The notes below the pieces were generated by a model. The model saw only the letters and a program-made list of their open reading frames with translations. It was not told where the DNA came from and made no database searches. A stretch of 64,000 bases of DNA, from the NCBI RefSeq assembly GCF_026104355.1, contig NZ_CP110535.1, forward strand, positions 3,596,001 to 3,660,000, given 5' to 3'. The position numbers were made by a program, and so were the translations under genes. This stretch comes from Halomonas sp. BDJS001. GTDB lineage: Bacteria > Pseudomonadota > Gammaproteobacteria > Pseudomonadales > Halomonadaceae. Every line of letters starts with the position of its first letter. Position 1 is the stretch's first letter. Below are positions 1-9,510 of the stretch, one piece after another.

Positions 1-161
1 GGTGAGGCTATCCAGAGCTGAAACAGCGACCAGATCGCTGCAATGCCCACCAGCAGTTTACCCGGCACCCCTACCGGTTTCCTTGCCCCTGAATCACTAG
101 CAGCGACCATATCCTCTAGGTCTTGTTCAGCGGCCGCCGAAGGTTGTTTGTCATCACGCAT
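1..161 (-). CDS. TRAP transporter fused permease, N-terminal part (runs off the window)
   Basis: Only the first 53 codons are present. The peptide starts MRDDKQPSAAAEQ, has an acidic cytoplasmic stretch and then enters the first hydrophobic segment (KLLVGIAAIWSLFQLWIA). This is how the long fused small-plus-large permeases of TAXI-type TRAP transporters begin. The gene upstream at 307-1287 is a TAXI solute-binding protein on the same strand, and these two are normally one operon. The start was read directly at the ATG complementary to 159-161. The family assignment rests on this short piece and the neighbour. Confidence 0.7.
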   Translation of the reverse strand, partial: MRDDKQPSAAAEQDLEDMVAASDSGARKPVGVPGKLLVGIAAIWSLFQLWIAS

Positions 162-306
162 ACGCTTGCCCTGCCTAATGGTCAGCGCTGACAATCAGCG
201 CTTTCAACAAGAAGCGCGGACACCTGGGTTAACAATTACCAGGCGCCCGCGCTTTACTACAGGCGGTGAACGCTGCTCACCTGCCGATTTTTACGTCGCT
301 TCGAAC

Positions 307-1287
307 TTACTCGATCCAGCCACGCTCACGGTAATAACGCGCTGCACCATCGTGCAGCGGAGCGGTTAGACCGTCAGAGATCATCTCTTCTTCGTTAAGA
401 TTTTCAAACGCTGGGTGGAGACGTTTGAAACGATCAAAGTTTTCAAAGACGGCTTTGACGGTTTCATAAACGATTTCTTCGTCAACATCAGCAGAAGAAA
501 CGAAAGTTGCCGCAACACCGAAGGTTTCGACGTCTTCGTCGTTACCACGGTACAGGCCACCCGGGATCACGGAGCGGGTGTAGTACGGATACTCTTCAAC
601 CAGCGCGTCGATCTCTTCACCCGTCACCGGGACTAAGCGAGCATCGATGGTGGTGGTCGCTTCCTGAATAGAACCGTTCGGGTGGCCCACAACATACACC
701 ATGGCATCTATGTTGTTATCGGACAGGGCCGCAGACTGCTCGGCGGCATCCAACTGAGAAGCAAGAGCGAAGGTATCTTCGTCCCAGCCGAACGCGTCCA
801 TGACGACATCCATGGTATTACGCTGGCCAGACCCTGGGTTACCGATATTGACACGCTTGCCAGGGAAATCACTGATGGTTTCGATGCCGGAATCGGCACG
901 CGCTACAACCGTTAGCGGCTCACCATGCATGGTGAATACGGAGCGCATATCTTCCCAAGGGCCCTCTTCTTCGAAGTTTGCTTCGCCGTTGTAAGCACGG
1001 TATTGAACATCAGACTGAACAACGCCCATGTCCAGCTCGCCGCTTTTCATGCCGTTAACGTTAGCGACCGAGCCACCAGTAGAAGGAGCGTTACAACGGA
1101 TGTTGTGGTCATCGCTGCCACGGTTAACCATACGGCAAACCGACTGGCCTACGACGTAGTAAACGCCGGTTTGGCCACCGGTACCGATAGTAATGTAGCG
1201 TTCCTGCGCAACCGCAGGCGACGCGAACGTGGCGGCAGCAATCAGCGCGCCAGAGAAGGCGGCAGTGGAAAATACATGGCGTTTCAT
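307..1287 (-). CDS. TAXI family TRAP transporter solute-binding protein
   Basis: Periplasmic binding protein of about 326 residues that would deliver a small organic acid or amino acid to the fused TRAP permease just downstream. The N-terminus (MKRHVFSTAAFSGALIAAATF...PAVAQ) is a typical Sec signal peptide. The mature protein opens with YITIGTGGQTGVYYVVGQ, the glycine-rich start of TAXI proteins, followed by a STGGSVANVNGM segment and a DMGVVQSDVQY segment, both usual in the family. An upstream in-frame ATG exists, but the ATG at 1287 has an AGAGG ribosome site 8 bases away and begins the signal peptide, so it is preferred. The ligand cannot be told from sequence. Confidence 0.9.
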   Translation of the reverse strand: MKRHVFSTAAFSGALIAAATFASPAVAQERYITIGTGGQTGVYYVVGQSVCRMVNRGSDDHNIRCNAPSTGGSVANVNGMKSGELDMGVVQSDVQYRAYNGEANFEEEGPWEDMRSVFTMHGEPLTVVARADSGIETISDFPGKRVNIGNPGSGQRNTMDVVMDAFGWDEDTFALASQLDAAEQSAALSDNNIDAMVYVVGHPNGSIQEATTTIDARLVPVTGEEIDALVEEYPYYTRSVIPGGLYRGNDEDVETFGVAATFVSSADVDEEIVYETVKAVFENFDRFKRLHPAFENLNEEEMISDGLTAPLHDGAARYYRERGWIE

Positions 1288-1725
1288 GAACACACCTCTT
1301 TGTATTGATGTTATGAGCGTATTTGATGTTACAAACATCGTGCGTTTTGGTTTCACCTGATGAACCGTTCCCTCAGGCGGCCTTGTTCCAAAACGTTTTT
1401 CAAACATTCTGTTTTTAAGACAAACTGTTACAGGCGTACCGTTGGTTGGTTGCCTGCTAATACTACTTTAGCGAAAAACTAAGCCTTTAGCGAAAATTAA
1501 AACGCTCAGCGGAAAAACAGCTGTCTGAATCAGTGAAGTAGTCGCCGTCTCTGCTGCACGCCCGCCCTCGCCTCACGGACATGCCTTTCATGCCAATGAG
1601 TTTAGCGCTAGCGAACGTTTAGTAAGCGTTAACTCCTATACCATTTTGACATAGGGAATAAGCATTTTCGTTGTTTACTGGACTCGGACGACCTCTTTTG
1701 CATGCCAACAGACATCGTTCCCCCC
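1288..1725. other. Intergenic region upstream of the TAXI operon
   Basis: No convincing gene. It should hold the promoter for the leftward TAXI operon. A 12-base direct repeat CTTTAGCGAAAA occurs at 1466-1477 and 1485-1496 (19 bases apart), with a weaker AGCGGAAAA further on. This could be a binding site, but no protein can be assigned. No clear rho-independent terminator was seen for the dctM gene that ends at 1726. Confidence 0.4.
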
Positions 1726-3030
1726 TCAAACGTTGTAGCCCAACACGCTGGGTAGCCACAGCGCAATAGCAGGAAAAAGCGCCACCAGTGCCAGAGCGCA
1801 CCCCATCGCGACCACAAACAGCAGCGCCCAGCCGAGAGTTTGCTCCAAGCGAATTTTGGCCACTTCGGTGGTCACCATCAAATTCACCGCCACCGGCGGG
1901 GTAAACTGACCAATGGCGATATTCATTGCCAATAGAATGCCAAACCACACCGGGTTCCACTCAAAGTGCTGCATGACGGGGATCAAAATTGGCATCATGA
2001 TCAGATAGATCGAGATCGCATCCAGCAGCATCCCAGCCACCAGCACCGCGAGCATTACCAGGACTAGCAGCAAAACGCCGTTATCGGTCAGACTAATAAT
2101 CCACTCCGCCAAATGGCGGAACGTACCTAGCATGGTGCCCGCCCAGGCAAAGATACCGGCCAGGGCGATAATCAGCATCACTACGCCGGAGATAATCGCT
2201 GCCTCACCCAACAGTTCCCATAAATCACGCAGCGACAGCTCGCGGGTCAAAAACAGTCCGACAATCGCGCCATAGGCAACGGCTACCACCGCTGCTTCGG
2301 TAGGGGTAAACAGGCCCGAACGCAAACCACCCAAAATCAACACCGGGGCAAACAGCGCCGGTATCGCCTGCTTAAACGTAGTGCGTATGCTGAGCCGTTC
2401 GGCGCCCTCTACCGGTGTGCCGCCCTCCCAACCGTAGCGTTTGGAAACGAGCATAGCGGGCACCAGCAGCGCCAGCCCGGCCAGAATGCCGGGAAATAAC
2501 CCTGCCGCGAACAGTGCGCGCAAATCGACGCCCGGCACCACGATTGAGTAGAGAATAAGCGCTACTGAAGGCGGGATAAGAATCGCCGTCGAGGCAGAGG
2601 CGGCAATCAGCGTGGCGGAAAACGGCTTGGGGTAGCCCGCTTTGGTCATACTCGGCAGCATCACCATCGCCACCGCTGCCGCATCGGCAGGGCCTGAGCC
2701 GCTCATGCCGCCCATAATCATGCATACCAGCACTGCGACCAGCGCCAAACCACCATGGCGTGGGCCAATCAACGCCTGGGCAAAGCGCACCAAGCGCAGC
2801 GCCACACCGGAGCGTTCAAAAATAAGCCCCGTTAAGATAAACAGAGGAATCGCAATAAGCGGGTACTTGGCAATACTGTTATAGGTATTGGTGCCCATCG
2901 TCGCGAGCATATCCGGCGACAACCCCAGCACAATGCCAACGGCCCCGGAGAGCGCCAGCGAAAACGCCACCGGCACCCCCGCTATCAGCAAACCTGCAAA
3001 GGCCAGAATCATCCACACATCAGGACTCAT
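1726..3030 (-). CDS. dctM: TRAP transporter large permease, DctM family
   Basis: Inner-membrane subunit of a tripartite ATP-independent importer that couples substrate uptake to an ion gradient. It is 434 residues, with about twelve hydrophobic segments from PDVWMILAFAGLLIAGVPVAF onward. Family stretches include NSIAKYPLIAIPLFILTG near residue 60, SGSGPADAAAVAMVMLPSM near 110, and IGQFTPPVAVNLM near 380. The longer frame begins earlier, but the ATG at 3030 follows a GGGGAGG ribosome site and overlaps the end of dctQ by 11 bases, which is typical of TRAP operons. It forms one operon with dctQ and dctP to the right. Confidence 0.93.
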   Translation of the reverse strand: MSPDVWMILAFAGLLIAGVPVAFSLALSGAVGIVLGLSPDMLATMGTNTYNSIAKYPLIAIPLFILTGLIFERSGVALRLVRFAQALIGPRHGGLALVAVLVCMIMGGMSGSGPADAAAVAMVMLPSMTKAGYPKPFSATLIAASASTAILIPPSVALILYSIVVPGVDLRALFAAGLFPGILAGLALLVPAMLVSKRYGWEGGTPVEGAERLSIRTTFKQAIPALFAPVLILGGLRSGLFTPTEAAVVAVAYGAIVGLFLTRELSLRDLWELLGEAAIISGVVMLIIALAGIFAWAGTMLGTFRHLAEWIISLTDNGVLLLVLVMLAVLVAGMLLDAISIYLIMMPILIPVMQHFEWNPVWFGILLAMNIAIGQFTPPVAVNLMVTTEVAKIRLEQTLGWALLFVVAMGCALALVALFPAIALWLPSVLGYNV

Positions 3031-3499
3031 CGGTGAGCCTCCCCGACAAACGGTCACCGGTTTGCTGAACCAAGCGCCACACCATGGCCACAGAAAGCAC
3101 AGGCAGCCAGACTAGATACCACCACTGAGGCAAGCCAAGCCCTGGTGACAGCGACGCCCACTGATACTCTTGCCACGCCAGCTTGCCGCCATACCAGGTA
3201 ATCAAGCCCAGCACAGTGAGACCGCAAAGCGCTTGAAAAAGGATCAATGCGGAACGGTATTTGGGGGGCAGCGCCCGTTCCAGAAAGCCAATGCGAATAT
3301 GGCGGTTACGCCTCAGCGCCACCGAGGCACCGGCAAAGGTCAGCACGACCAGCAAAAATACAGAAAACTCTTCGGTAAATGAAAAAGAGCCGCCGGTTAG
3401 GTAACGCGTAATCACATTACCAAGACTAATCAAAGAGATAATGATTAATGCCAGCGCACCCAGCCAGCGCTCAGGGCGCGCATCAGGAAAGCCTTTCAT
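3020..3499 (-). CDS. dctQ: TRAP transporter small permease, DctQ family
   Basis: Small membrane subunit of 159 residues that pairs with the DctM protein encoded directly downstream. It has the expected four hydrophobic helices: RWLGALALIIISLISLG near 12, FSVFLLVVLTFAGASVAL near 45, YRSALILFQALCGLTVLGL near 82 and WWYLVWLPVLSVAMVW near 128. The RNRHIRIGFLE stretch after the second helix is a common feature of the family. Its stop codon overlaps the dctM start. A GAGG ribosome site precedes the start at 3499. A terminator-like hairpin separates it from dctP. Confidence 0.9.
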   Translation of the reverse strand: MKGFPDARPERWLGALALIIISLISLGNVITRYLTGGSFSFTEEFSVFLLVVLTFAGASVALRRNRHIRIGFLERALPPKYRSALILFQALCGLTVLGLITWYGGKLAWQEYQWASLSPGLGLPQWWYLVWLPVLSVAMVWRLVQQTGDRLSGRLTDES

Positions 3500-3513
3500 G
3501 GCAGCCTCACAGC

Positions 3514-3546
3514 AAAAAAACTCCCAGCCTTAAAGACCGGGAGTTT
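3514..3546 (-). terminator. Hairpin with T-run between dctP and dctQ
   Basis: Read leftward, the arms AAACTCCC and GGGAGTTT (3539-3546 and 3518-3525) are perfect complements and are followed by seven T residues. This is the form of a rho-independent terminator placed inside the operon, after dctP and before dctQM. Such partial terminators are known to let a binding protein be made in excess over its permease. Confidence 0.7.
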
Positions 3547-3561
3547 GAACATCAAAGGTAA

Positions 3562-4572
3562 TTAGCGCGCGTCGATAGCGGCTTGTGCAGCCTCTACCAC
3601 TTCTTCGCCAATCCGCGGCGCCCATTTTTCGTAAACAGACTGAGTGGCATCGACAAACGCCTGGTACTGCTCATCGGAAAGCTCGGTCACTGTGACACCG
3701 CGCTCTTGAATTGCCGCAAGACGCTCGCCCTCTTCTTCGCGGGTCATGGCGATTTCCCACTCACCCGCTTCTACCGCGGTTTCACGCAGCAGAGTTTGCT
3801 GCTCTTCGCTCAACGTTTGCCAGACCTGCTGATTGACCGCAAAAATCAGCGGGTCATTCATGTAGTTCCACAGCGTCAAATGCTCCTGACCGACCTGATC
3901 AATGCGCGCGACGTCAAATACCGAAAGCGGATTTTCCTGGCCATCTACTGCGCCGGTGGTCAGCGCGGGCTGAGCATCCGTCCAGCTCATTTGGGTGGGG
4001 TCGGCGCCCAATGCCGAGAAGGTATCCTGGAAAAGTGGCGAGCCAACAACGCGGATTTTCAGGCCGTCCAAGTCGTCTGGCTGGCTAATCGGCCCGCGAG
4101 AATTGGAAACCTGGCGGAAACCGTTTTCCCCCCAAGCTAACGGAATAACGCCACGGGACTCGATTGCCTCAAACACCAACTCCCCTGCTTCACCACCGGT
4201 AACCGCATCGACGGCGGCTTCATCGGGAATGAAGAAGGGTAAAGAGAACAAGTTAAGTTCCGGCACCTGAGGCGACCAGTTAATGGTCGAGCCCACCGCC
4301 GCGTCGATTAACCCAGAACGCATGGCAGAGAATTCACGGGTTTGATCGCCGGAAACCAGTTGTGAATTTGGATACACCCGCAGCGTTAATTCACCGCCAC
4401 TGCGTTCTTCCACCAGTTCTGCCCACTTCTCCGCCGCCTGCCCCCAGGGGAAAGCGTCAGACAGAACGGTGGAAACCGAAAGTTCGCGTGCCTGGGCAGA
4501 AAGGGAGGCGGAAAGCAGTGCCGCACCGGCCAAGCCAGCGGTGAAGTGAGCTATTGAGCGTGTCAGCGTCAT
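3562..4572 (-). CDS. dctP: TRAP transporter substrate-binding protein, DctP family
   Basis: Periplasmic receptor of 336 residues for the dctQM permease. The signal peptide is MTLTRSIAHFTAGLAGAALLSASLSAQA, with cleavage before RELSV. The body carries the usual DctP features: LRVYPNSQL near 75, an LPFFIP segment near 125, WGENGFRQVSNSRGPI near 155, GLKIRVVGSPLFQ near 180 and the ligand-loop segment GAVDGQENPL near 218. The ATG at 4572 is chosen over a longer frame because an AAGGA site lies just upstream and it begins the signal peptide. The LacI-type gene starts the next unit upstream; whether it controls this transporter is not shown, since no copy of its likely operator lies in front of dctP. 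Confidence 0.92.
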   Translation of the reverse strand: MTLTRSIAHFTAGLAGAALLSASLSAQARELSVSTVLSDAFPWGQAAEKWAELVEERSGGELTLRVYPNSQLVSGDQTREFSAMRSGLIDAAVGSTINWSPQVPELNLFSLPFFIPDEAAVDAVTGGEAGELVFEAIESRGVIPLAWGENGFRQVSNSRGPISQPDDLDGLKIRVVGSPLFQDTFSALGADPTQMSWTDAQPALTTGAVDGQENPLSVFDVARIDQVGQEHLTLWNYMNDPLIFAVNQQVWQTLSEEQQTLLRETAVEAGEWEIAMTREEEGERLAAIQERGVTVTELSDEQYQAFVDATQSVYEKWAPRIGEEVVEAAQAAIDAR

Positions 4573-4693
4573 GGTAGATCCTTTTTTAGCTATTTTTATG
4601 GGGTGTGTTGGGTAGTGTGCGTGGATAGCAGCTGTGAGGCTTTTGGATAAAGCCCCACTTATTGTATGCACTTAGCGCGTGAAAGAAAGACGC

Positions 4694-5692
4694 CTAAGGT
4701 CGGCATGCCGCTGTGCTTTTTCTGGATACCAGAGAGTAAGGCAACATCAGATTATTAACCTGCCGCCCTTCCAGCACCTCGATCAACATCGCAACGGCTT
4801 CGCGCCCGAAGGTTTCCGCCGGTTGAGCAATCGTGGTTAGCGGCGGGTCGCTATAGGAAGCAAACGCGATATCGTCGAAACCCGCCACCGAAATGTCCTC
4901 CGGAACGCGTAGTCCCGCTTCCTTGATACGGCTCATGGCACCTATTGCCATTTCATCGCTTTCACAAAAGATCGCGGAGGGGCGCTCCGCTAAAGCGATA
5001 AGCGTTTCAGCCGCCTGATAGCCAGAAAGTGGCGTGAAATCGCCAGGACAAAGCAGTCTCTCATCTAACGGAATGCCCGCCGCGCTCAATGCATCCTGGT
5101 AGCCTTGTTGGCGGTCACGGGTCAAGGGGCTGCGCCGAGGGCCCTTTATCATGCCTATTCGCCGATGCCCCAGGGCGATCAAGTGCTCAGTGACCTCACG
5201 TGCCGCCGAGCGGTTATCCAGTTTAACGGTGGGACACGGCGCATCATCCAGCACTTCGCAGGCATTGATCATTGGCAATGGAGACCCAGCGGGAAAGGCA
5301 TTTTCAGAAAAAGGATTGAAAGCACGCAGTTGGATCACGCCATCCGCCTGGCGCGTACTGACTAAGCTGGCGTATTGGGTTTCCATCGCTTCATTACCCA
5401 GCGTATTACACAGCAGAACGCCGTAGCCGCGCTCCTGGGCCGCTTCCTGAATACCGCTGATTACCCGCGCAAAGAAGGTATTTGCGATAGTGGGTACTAA
5501 AACCACCAGATTATAAGTGCGCTGGGAGCGAAACTGCACGGCCATCAAATTCGGTTTGTAGCCCGCTTGATCAACGGCCCTCAGCACTTTTTCCCGGGTG
5601 GTGGGCGAGACGATATCCGGCGACTTTAACGTCCGTGATACTGTCGCCACCGACACGCCCGCCAATTCGGCGACCTTACGTATATTGGTCAT
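4694..5692 (-). CDS. LacI family transcriptional regulator
   Basis: DNA-binding repressor of 332 residues. Residues 1-50 form the LacI helix-turn-helix ([20 protein letters not shown], then a hinge helix near [12 protein letters not shown]). The rest is a sugar-binding periplasmic-protein-like core ([21 protein letters not shown] near 62). The start at 5692 follows GGGAGG and gives the standard N-terminus. It is divergent from the Gfo/Idh gene at 5960, and a perfect palindrome TGTAACCGGTTACA sits in between. A near copy lies at the head of the opposite arm of the sugar cluster at 15680, so this protein probably controls both arms. The inducer is unknown, perhaps a 3-keto sugar or glucoside. 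Confidence 0.92.
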   Translation of the reverse strand: MTNIRKVAELAGVSVATVSRTLKSPDIVSPTTREKVLRAVDQAGYKPNLMAVQFRSQRTYNLVVLVPTIANTFFARVISGIQEAAQERGYGVLLCNTLGNEAMETQYASLVSTRQADGVIQLRAFNPFSENAFPAGSPLPMINACEVLDDAPCPTVKLDNRSAAREVTEHLIALGHRRIGMIKGPRRSPLTRDRQQGYQDALSAAGIPLDERLLCPGDFTPLSGYQAAETLIALAERPSAIFCESDEMAIGAMSRIKEAGLRVPEDISVAGFDDIAFASYSDPPLTTIAQPAETFGREAVAMLIEVLEGRQVNNLMLPYSLVSRKSTAACRP

Positions 5693-5880
5693 GGCCTCCC
5701 TTATCGCTCTGTGATCGCCGACTTTTATTACCAGCCAAGCAGATGGTTGTGCGGCGCTATTCATCTCAGCTTAACGTATCCCAACGTTAAACTCAGCGCG
5801 CTATTTTCCGGCACGTTTTCAACACCGTATACCTTTGTCTCATTGACGCTCGCAGCATCAAGACTTAATTTCAAAACAAA

Positions 5881-5894
5881 TGTAACCGGTTACA
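5881..5894. promoter_or_regulatory. Probable LacI-family operator TGTAACCGGTTACA
   Basis: A perfect 14-base palindrome with the central CG typical of LacI-family operators. It lies between the divergent LacI gene and the Gfo/Idh gene, 66 bases before the latter. The 267-base gap also has an A/T-rich stretch that may be the promoter. The same motif with one base changed recurs at 15680-15693. Confidence 0.75.
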
Positions 5895-5959
5895 TTCTAT
5901 CAAAAGTACAATCACCGCGAATATAAACAAACTCAGTTTATTAGAACAGGAGCCTCTCT

Positions 5960-7138
5960 ATGCCGCGACCCACTCCACCCCGTATCCGCTTAGGCATGAT
6001 CGGCGGCGGCCAAGGGGCGTTTATCGGCCAGGTTCACCGCTTAGCCGCCCGCCTCGATGATACTTGCGAGCTAGTATGTGGTGCCTTTAGCCGCTCGGCG
6101 GATAATAACCAGTTGACCGGCGAAGCGTGCCACCTAGCCGAAGAGCGTGTGTACGCCGACTGGCAGCAGTTACTCGAAGGCGAGCAGCAACTTCCCGCCG
6201 AACAACGCATGCAGTTATTGGTGATCGCCACGCCTAATCATCTTCACGTGCCAATCGCGGAAGCGGCCATGCAGGCAGGCTTTCATGTGTTCTGCGAAAA
6301 GCCGGCGGCAGTATCGCTCCAAGAAGCGCAGCGCTTAGCAGAAAGGTGGCATACCAGCGGCTGCCTGTATGGCTTGGCGCATACCTACTTAGGCTACCCC
6401 ATGGTATGGCAAGCCCGGGAAATGGTCAGCGAGGGCCAAATAGGTAGCATTCGCAAAATTCATGTGGAGTATCCCCAGGGCTGGCTAGGCGAGCGTCTAG
6501 AACAGCAGGGTAATAAGCAGGCCGCGTGGCGCACCGACCCTTCGCTCGCAGGTATCAGCGGCTGCATGGCCGACATTGGCACCCACGCGTTTGGCCTCGC
6601 TGAGTTTATCTCCGGGCATCGTGTTAGCGAACTATGCGCCTCGCTTTCCAGCCACGCCGACGGTCGCCAACTGGACGATGATGGCGATGTACTGCTGCGC
6701 ACCGACCAAGGCGCCAGCGGAACCCTCATTGCCAGCCAGGTCTGCAGCGGGGAAGAAAACGCACTCAAAATTCGCATTTACGGTGATCAAGGGGCGCTGG
6801 AGTGGCACCAAATGGAGCCCAACAGCCTGCTCTACCGTCCGCTTCAAGCACCGATGCGCACCCTCCGTGCTGGCATCGACCAACCCGACCTTTTCCCCAG
6901 CGCAATGCAGCGCTTGCGCCTACCCGGCGGCCACCCCGAGGGGTATCTGGAAGCACTCGGCAACCTTTACCGCGACTTCGCCCAGGCGATTCATCAAGGC
7001 AAGCAAGGCGATGTTGAGGGTGTTCCCGGCATGGCCTCCGGGCTTCGTGGCATGGCGTTTATTGAGGCCGTCACCACCAGCGCCAAAAGCGAACAGAAAT
7101 GGACGCCGCTGCCCGCTACTCAGCTACCAGGAGCCTAA
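5960..7138 (+). CDS. Gfo/Idh/MocA family NAD(P)-dependent oxidoreductase
   Basis: Cytoplasmic oxidoreductase of 392 residues. The N-terminal Rossmann fold starts RIRLGMIGGGQGAFIGQVH (GGGQGAF near residue 15), ATPNHLH follows near 90, and the family signature CEKPAA lies near 112. The second half is the alpha/beta substrate domain, with a conserved DIGTHAFGLAEF segment near 202. An AGGAG site lies 7 bases before the ATG. It is the first gene of a three-gene operon with a TIM-barrel isomerase and an MFS importer. In related clusters such enzymes interconvert glucose and 3-ketoglucose or act on inositol-like compounds; the exact substrate here is inferred from the neighbours. Confidence 0.9.
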   Translation: MPRPTPPRIRLGMIGGGQGAFIGQVHRLAARLDDTCELVCGAFSRSADNNQLTGEACHLAEERVYADWQQLLEGEQQLPAEQRMQLLVIATPNHLHVPIAEAAMQAGFHVFCEKPAAVSLQEAQRLAERWHTSGCLYGLAHTYLGYPMVWQAREMVSEGQIGSIRKIHVEYPQGWLGERLEQQGNKQAAWRTDPSLAGISGCMADIGTHAFGLAEFISGHRVSELCASLSSHADGRQLDDDGDVLLRTDQGASGTLIASQVCSGEENALKIRIYGDQGALEWHQMEPNSLLYRPLQAPMRTLRAGIDQPDLFPSAMQRLRLPGGHPEGYLEALGNLYRDFAQAIHQGKQGDVEGVPGMASGLRGMAFIEAVTTSAKSEQKWTPLPATQLPGA

Positions 7139-7140
7139 TC

Positions 7141-8217
7141 ATGCCCAACACCCCCCCAAGCATCCGCGGGCCCGCCATTTTTCTGGCCCAATTTATCGGC
7201 GATGAAGCGCCTTTTGACAGCCTCGACGGTATCGCTCGCTGGGCGGCCGAACAGAGCTATCAGGCTATTCAGCTACCCACTGTTGATAGCCGTTTTATCG
7301 ACCTGCGCAAGGCCGCTGAAAGCCAAACGTACTGCGATGAGCTCAACGCCCGCTGCGAAAAAGCCGGCGTTGTGATCAGCGAACTCTCTACCCACTTACA
7401 GGGCCAACTGGTCGCCGTGCATCCCGCTTGCGACGACTTATTCGATGATTTCGCGCCTGCAGAGTTACACGGCAAGCCTCAGGAGCGTACCGAATGGGCC
7501 ATTGAGCAGCTAAAACTGGCTGCCAAAGCAAGCCAACGGCTGGGGTTAACCGCCCATGCTACGTTTTCCGGCGCGCTGCTTTGGCCCTTTGTTTACCCCT
7601 GGCCCCAGCGTCCCGAGGGGCTAGTCGAAGAAGGTTTTAATGAGCTGGCCCGCCGGTGGCGGCCGATCCTGGAGGCCTTTGACGAAGCTGGCGTTGACCT
7701 GTGCTTTGAAATTCACCCTGGCGAGGATCTTCACGACGGTGCGTCCTTCGAGCGGTTCCTGGCGGCGGTGGACAACCATCCGCGGGCGAAAATTCTTTAT
7801 GACCCCAGCCACTTACTGCTGCAGCAGTTGGATTATCTGGAATTTATCGACCGCTACCACGAGCGTATCGGCATGTTCCACGTTAAAGACGCTGAATTTA
7901 ACCCCAATGGCCGCAGCGGCGTTTATGGCGGTTACCAGGGCTGGGTAGAGCGCCCCGGCCGTTTCCGTTCATTAGGCGATGGGCAGATCGATTTCAGCGG
8001 GATTTTTAGTCGCCTGACGCAGTACGGATTTGATGGCTGGGCGGTGCTTGAGTGGGAGTGCTGCATTAAAGACGCCGCCCAGGGTGCTGCAGAGGGTGCG
8101 CCTTTTATCGAGGCCCATTTGATTCAACCCGCAGGTCGCGCCTTTGACGATTTCGCCGGTGTCACCGCCAACCCTTCACGCAACCGCCGAATTCTTGGCC
8201 TTCCGCCACACCGCTAA
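7141..8217 (+). CDS. Sugar phosphate isomerase/epimerase, TIM barrel
   Basis: Protein of 358 residues of the xylose isomerase-like TIM-barrel superfamily, without a signal peptide and so cytoplasmic. Metal-binding acidic and histidine residues are seen in CFEIHPGEDLHDG near 200, ILYDPSHLLLQQ near 230, MFHVKDAEF near 258 and VLEWECC near 305. The frame is open further upstream, but the ATG at 7141 sits after AGGAG and 2 bases beyond the previous stop. It is co-transcribed with the Gfo/Idh gene. Likely role: isomerisation or epimerisation of a keto sugar taken up by the following MFS protein. Confidence 0.88.
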   Translation: MPNTPPSIRGPAIFLAQFIGDEAPFDSLDGIARWAAEQSYQAIQLPTVDSRFIDLRKAAESQTYCDELNARCEKAGVVISELSTHLQGQLVAVHPACDDLFDDFAPAELHGKPQERTEWAIEQLKLAAKASQRLGLTAHATFSGALLWPFVYPWPQRPEGLVEEGFNELARRWRPILEAFDEAGVDLCFEIHPGEDLHDGASFERFLAAVDNHPRAKILYDPSHLLLQQLDYLEFIDRYHERIGMFHVKDAEFNPNGRSGVYGGYQGWVERPGRFRSLGDGQIDFSGIFSRLTQYGFDGWAVLEWECCIKDAAQGAAEGAPFIEAHLIQPAGRAFDDFAGVTANPSRNRRILGLPPHR

Positions 8218-8269
8218 TCGACGCTTTTAAACCAAGACCACAATCACAACCACAAAATAGGATCACGTC

Positions 8270-9496
8270 ATGGCTATGATACGCACACGACTCAGCATCA
8301 TGATGTTTTTGCAGTTCTTTATCTGGGGCGGCTGGTTTGTCACCCTGGGCACCTTCCTGGCCAACAACCTCAACGCCAGCGGTGGCCAGATTGGCATGGC
8401 GTTCTCTACCCAATCCTGGGGTGCCATTATTGCCCCTTTCATTATTGGCTTGATCGCTGACCGTTATCTTAATGCTGAACGCATTCTCGCGGTGCTGCAT
8501 TTAGCAGGTGCAGCGCTGATGTACGGCCTCTATATGGCCAACGATTTCAGCACGTTTTACCCGCTGGTACTGGTGTACATGATTATCTACATGCCGACAC
8601 TGGCGCTGGTCAACTCGGTCTCCTTCCGCCAAATGAGCGACCCAGGCCAGGAGTTTGCCAAAATCCGCGTATGGGGAACCATTGGCTGGATTATCGCGGG
8701 TCTGGGGATCAGCTACTTATTCGCCTGGGACTCATCCCAAGGCATCGCCGACGGCATGCTGCGTAACACCTTCTTGATGTGCGCCATCGCGTCATTAGCC
8801 CTTGGCCTATATAGCTTTAGCCTTCCCGCGACGCCGCCTAAAGCAGACGGCCCGGTGGGCTTAAAAGAAGTGCTAGGGCTGGATGCGTTGGCTCTGCTAA
8901 AAGACCGCAACTACGCCATCTTCTTTATCGCCTCTATTCTGATTTGTATTCCGTTAGCGTTTTATTATCAAAACGCCAACCCCTTTCTCGCCGAGATCGG
9001 CGTGACCAATCCAACCGGTAAAATGACCCTGGGCCAGGTATCAGAAGTGCTGTTTATGCTACTGCTGCCGGTGTTTATTCACCGCTTTGGAATCAAAAAG
9101 ACCTTATTGATCGGCATGCTGGCCTGGGCGCTACGCTACGCGCTGTTTGCGTTCGGTAACGCCGATGAGATGGTGTTTATGCTCCTGATCGGTATTGCCC
9201 TGCATGGGGTGTGCTACGACTTCTTCTTCGTGACAGGCCAAATCTACACCGATGCCCGTGCGGGGGAGAAATTCAAAAGCTCCGCCCAGGGCATGATCAC
9301 GCTGGCCACTTACGGGGTAGGCATGCTGATAGGCTTCTGGGTCGCAGGTCAAATTACCGACCACTTCTCCGCTAACGGCGCCCACGACTGGCAGGGCATC
9401 TGGATGTTCCCAGCGGTGTTTGCTATCGCGGTACTGGCGCTGTTCTTCCTCACTTTTAAAGACGATAAAAGTGTAGCGGCGAAGCCTAACGTGTAA
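8270..9496 (+). CDS. MFS transporter of the nucleoside:H+ symporter (NupG-like) type
   Basis: Inner-membrane transporter of 408 residues with about twelve hydrophobic helices. The start IRTRLSIMMFLQFFIWGGW and the stretches PFIIGLIADRYLNAERIL near 65 and FAKIRVWGTIGWIIAGL near 130 match the NupG/XapB-like family, which in environmental bacteria often sits in sugar clusters. Being third in an operon with an oxidoreductase and an isomerase, it more likely brings in a sugar or keto sugar than a nucleoside; this is inference. An AGGA site precedes the ATG. The gene ends just before a hairpin shared with the opposite small gene. Confidence 0.88.
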   Translation: MAMIRTRLSIMMFLQFFIWGGWFVTLGTFLANNLNASGGQIGMAFSTQSWGAIIAPFIIGLIADRYLNAERILAVLHLAGAALMYGLYMANDFSTFYPLVLVYMIIYMPTLALVNSVSFRQMSDPGQEFAKIRVWGTIGWIIAGLGISYLFAWDSSQGIADGMLRNTFLMCAIASLALGLYSFSLPATPPKADGPVGLKEVLGLDALALLKDRNYAIFFIASILICIPLAFYYQNANPFLAEIGVTNPTGKMTLGQVSEVLFMLLLPVFIHRFGIKKTLLIGMLAWALRYALFAFGNADEMVFMLLIGIALHGVCYDFFFVTGQIYTDARAGEKFKSSAQGMITLATYGVGMLIGFWVAGQITDHFSANGAHDWQGIWMFPAVFAIAVLALFFLTFKDDKSVAAKPNV

Positions 9497-9510
9497 GGAT
9501 ATAGAGCATA

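Noticed and set aside
925-1308. 127-codon plus-strand frame opposite the TAXI gene, and similar long antisense frames elsewhere
   Set aside because: They mirror clearly coding genes on the other strand, lack ribosome sites and have arginine- and serine-rich composition typical of G+C-rich antisense frames.
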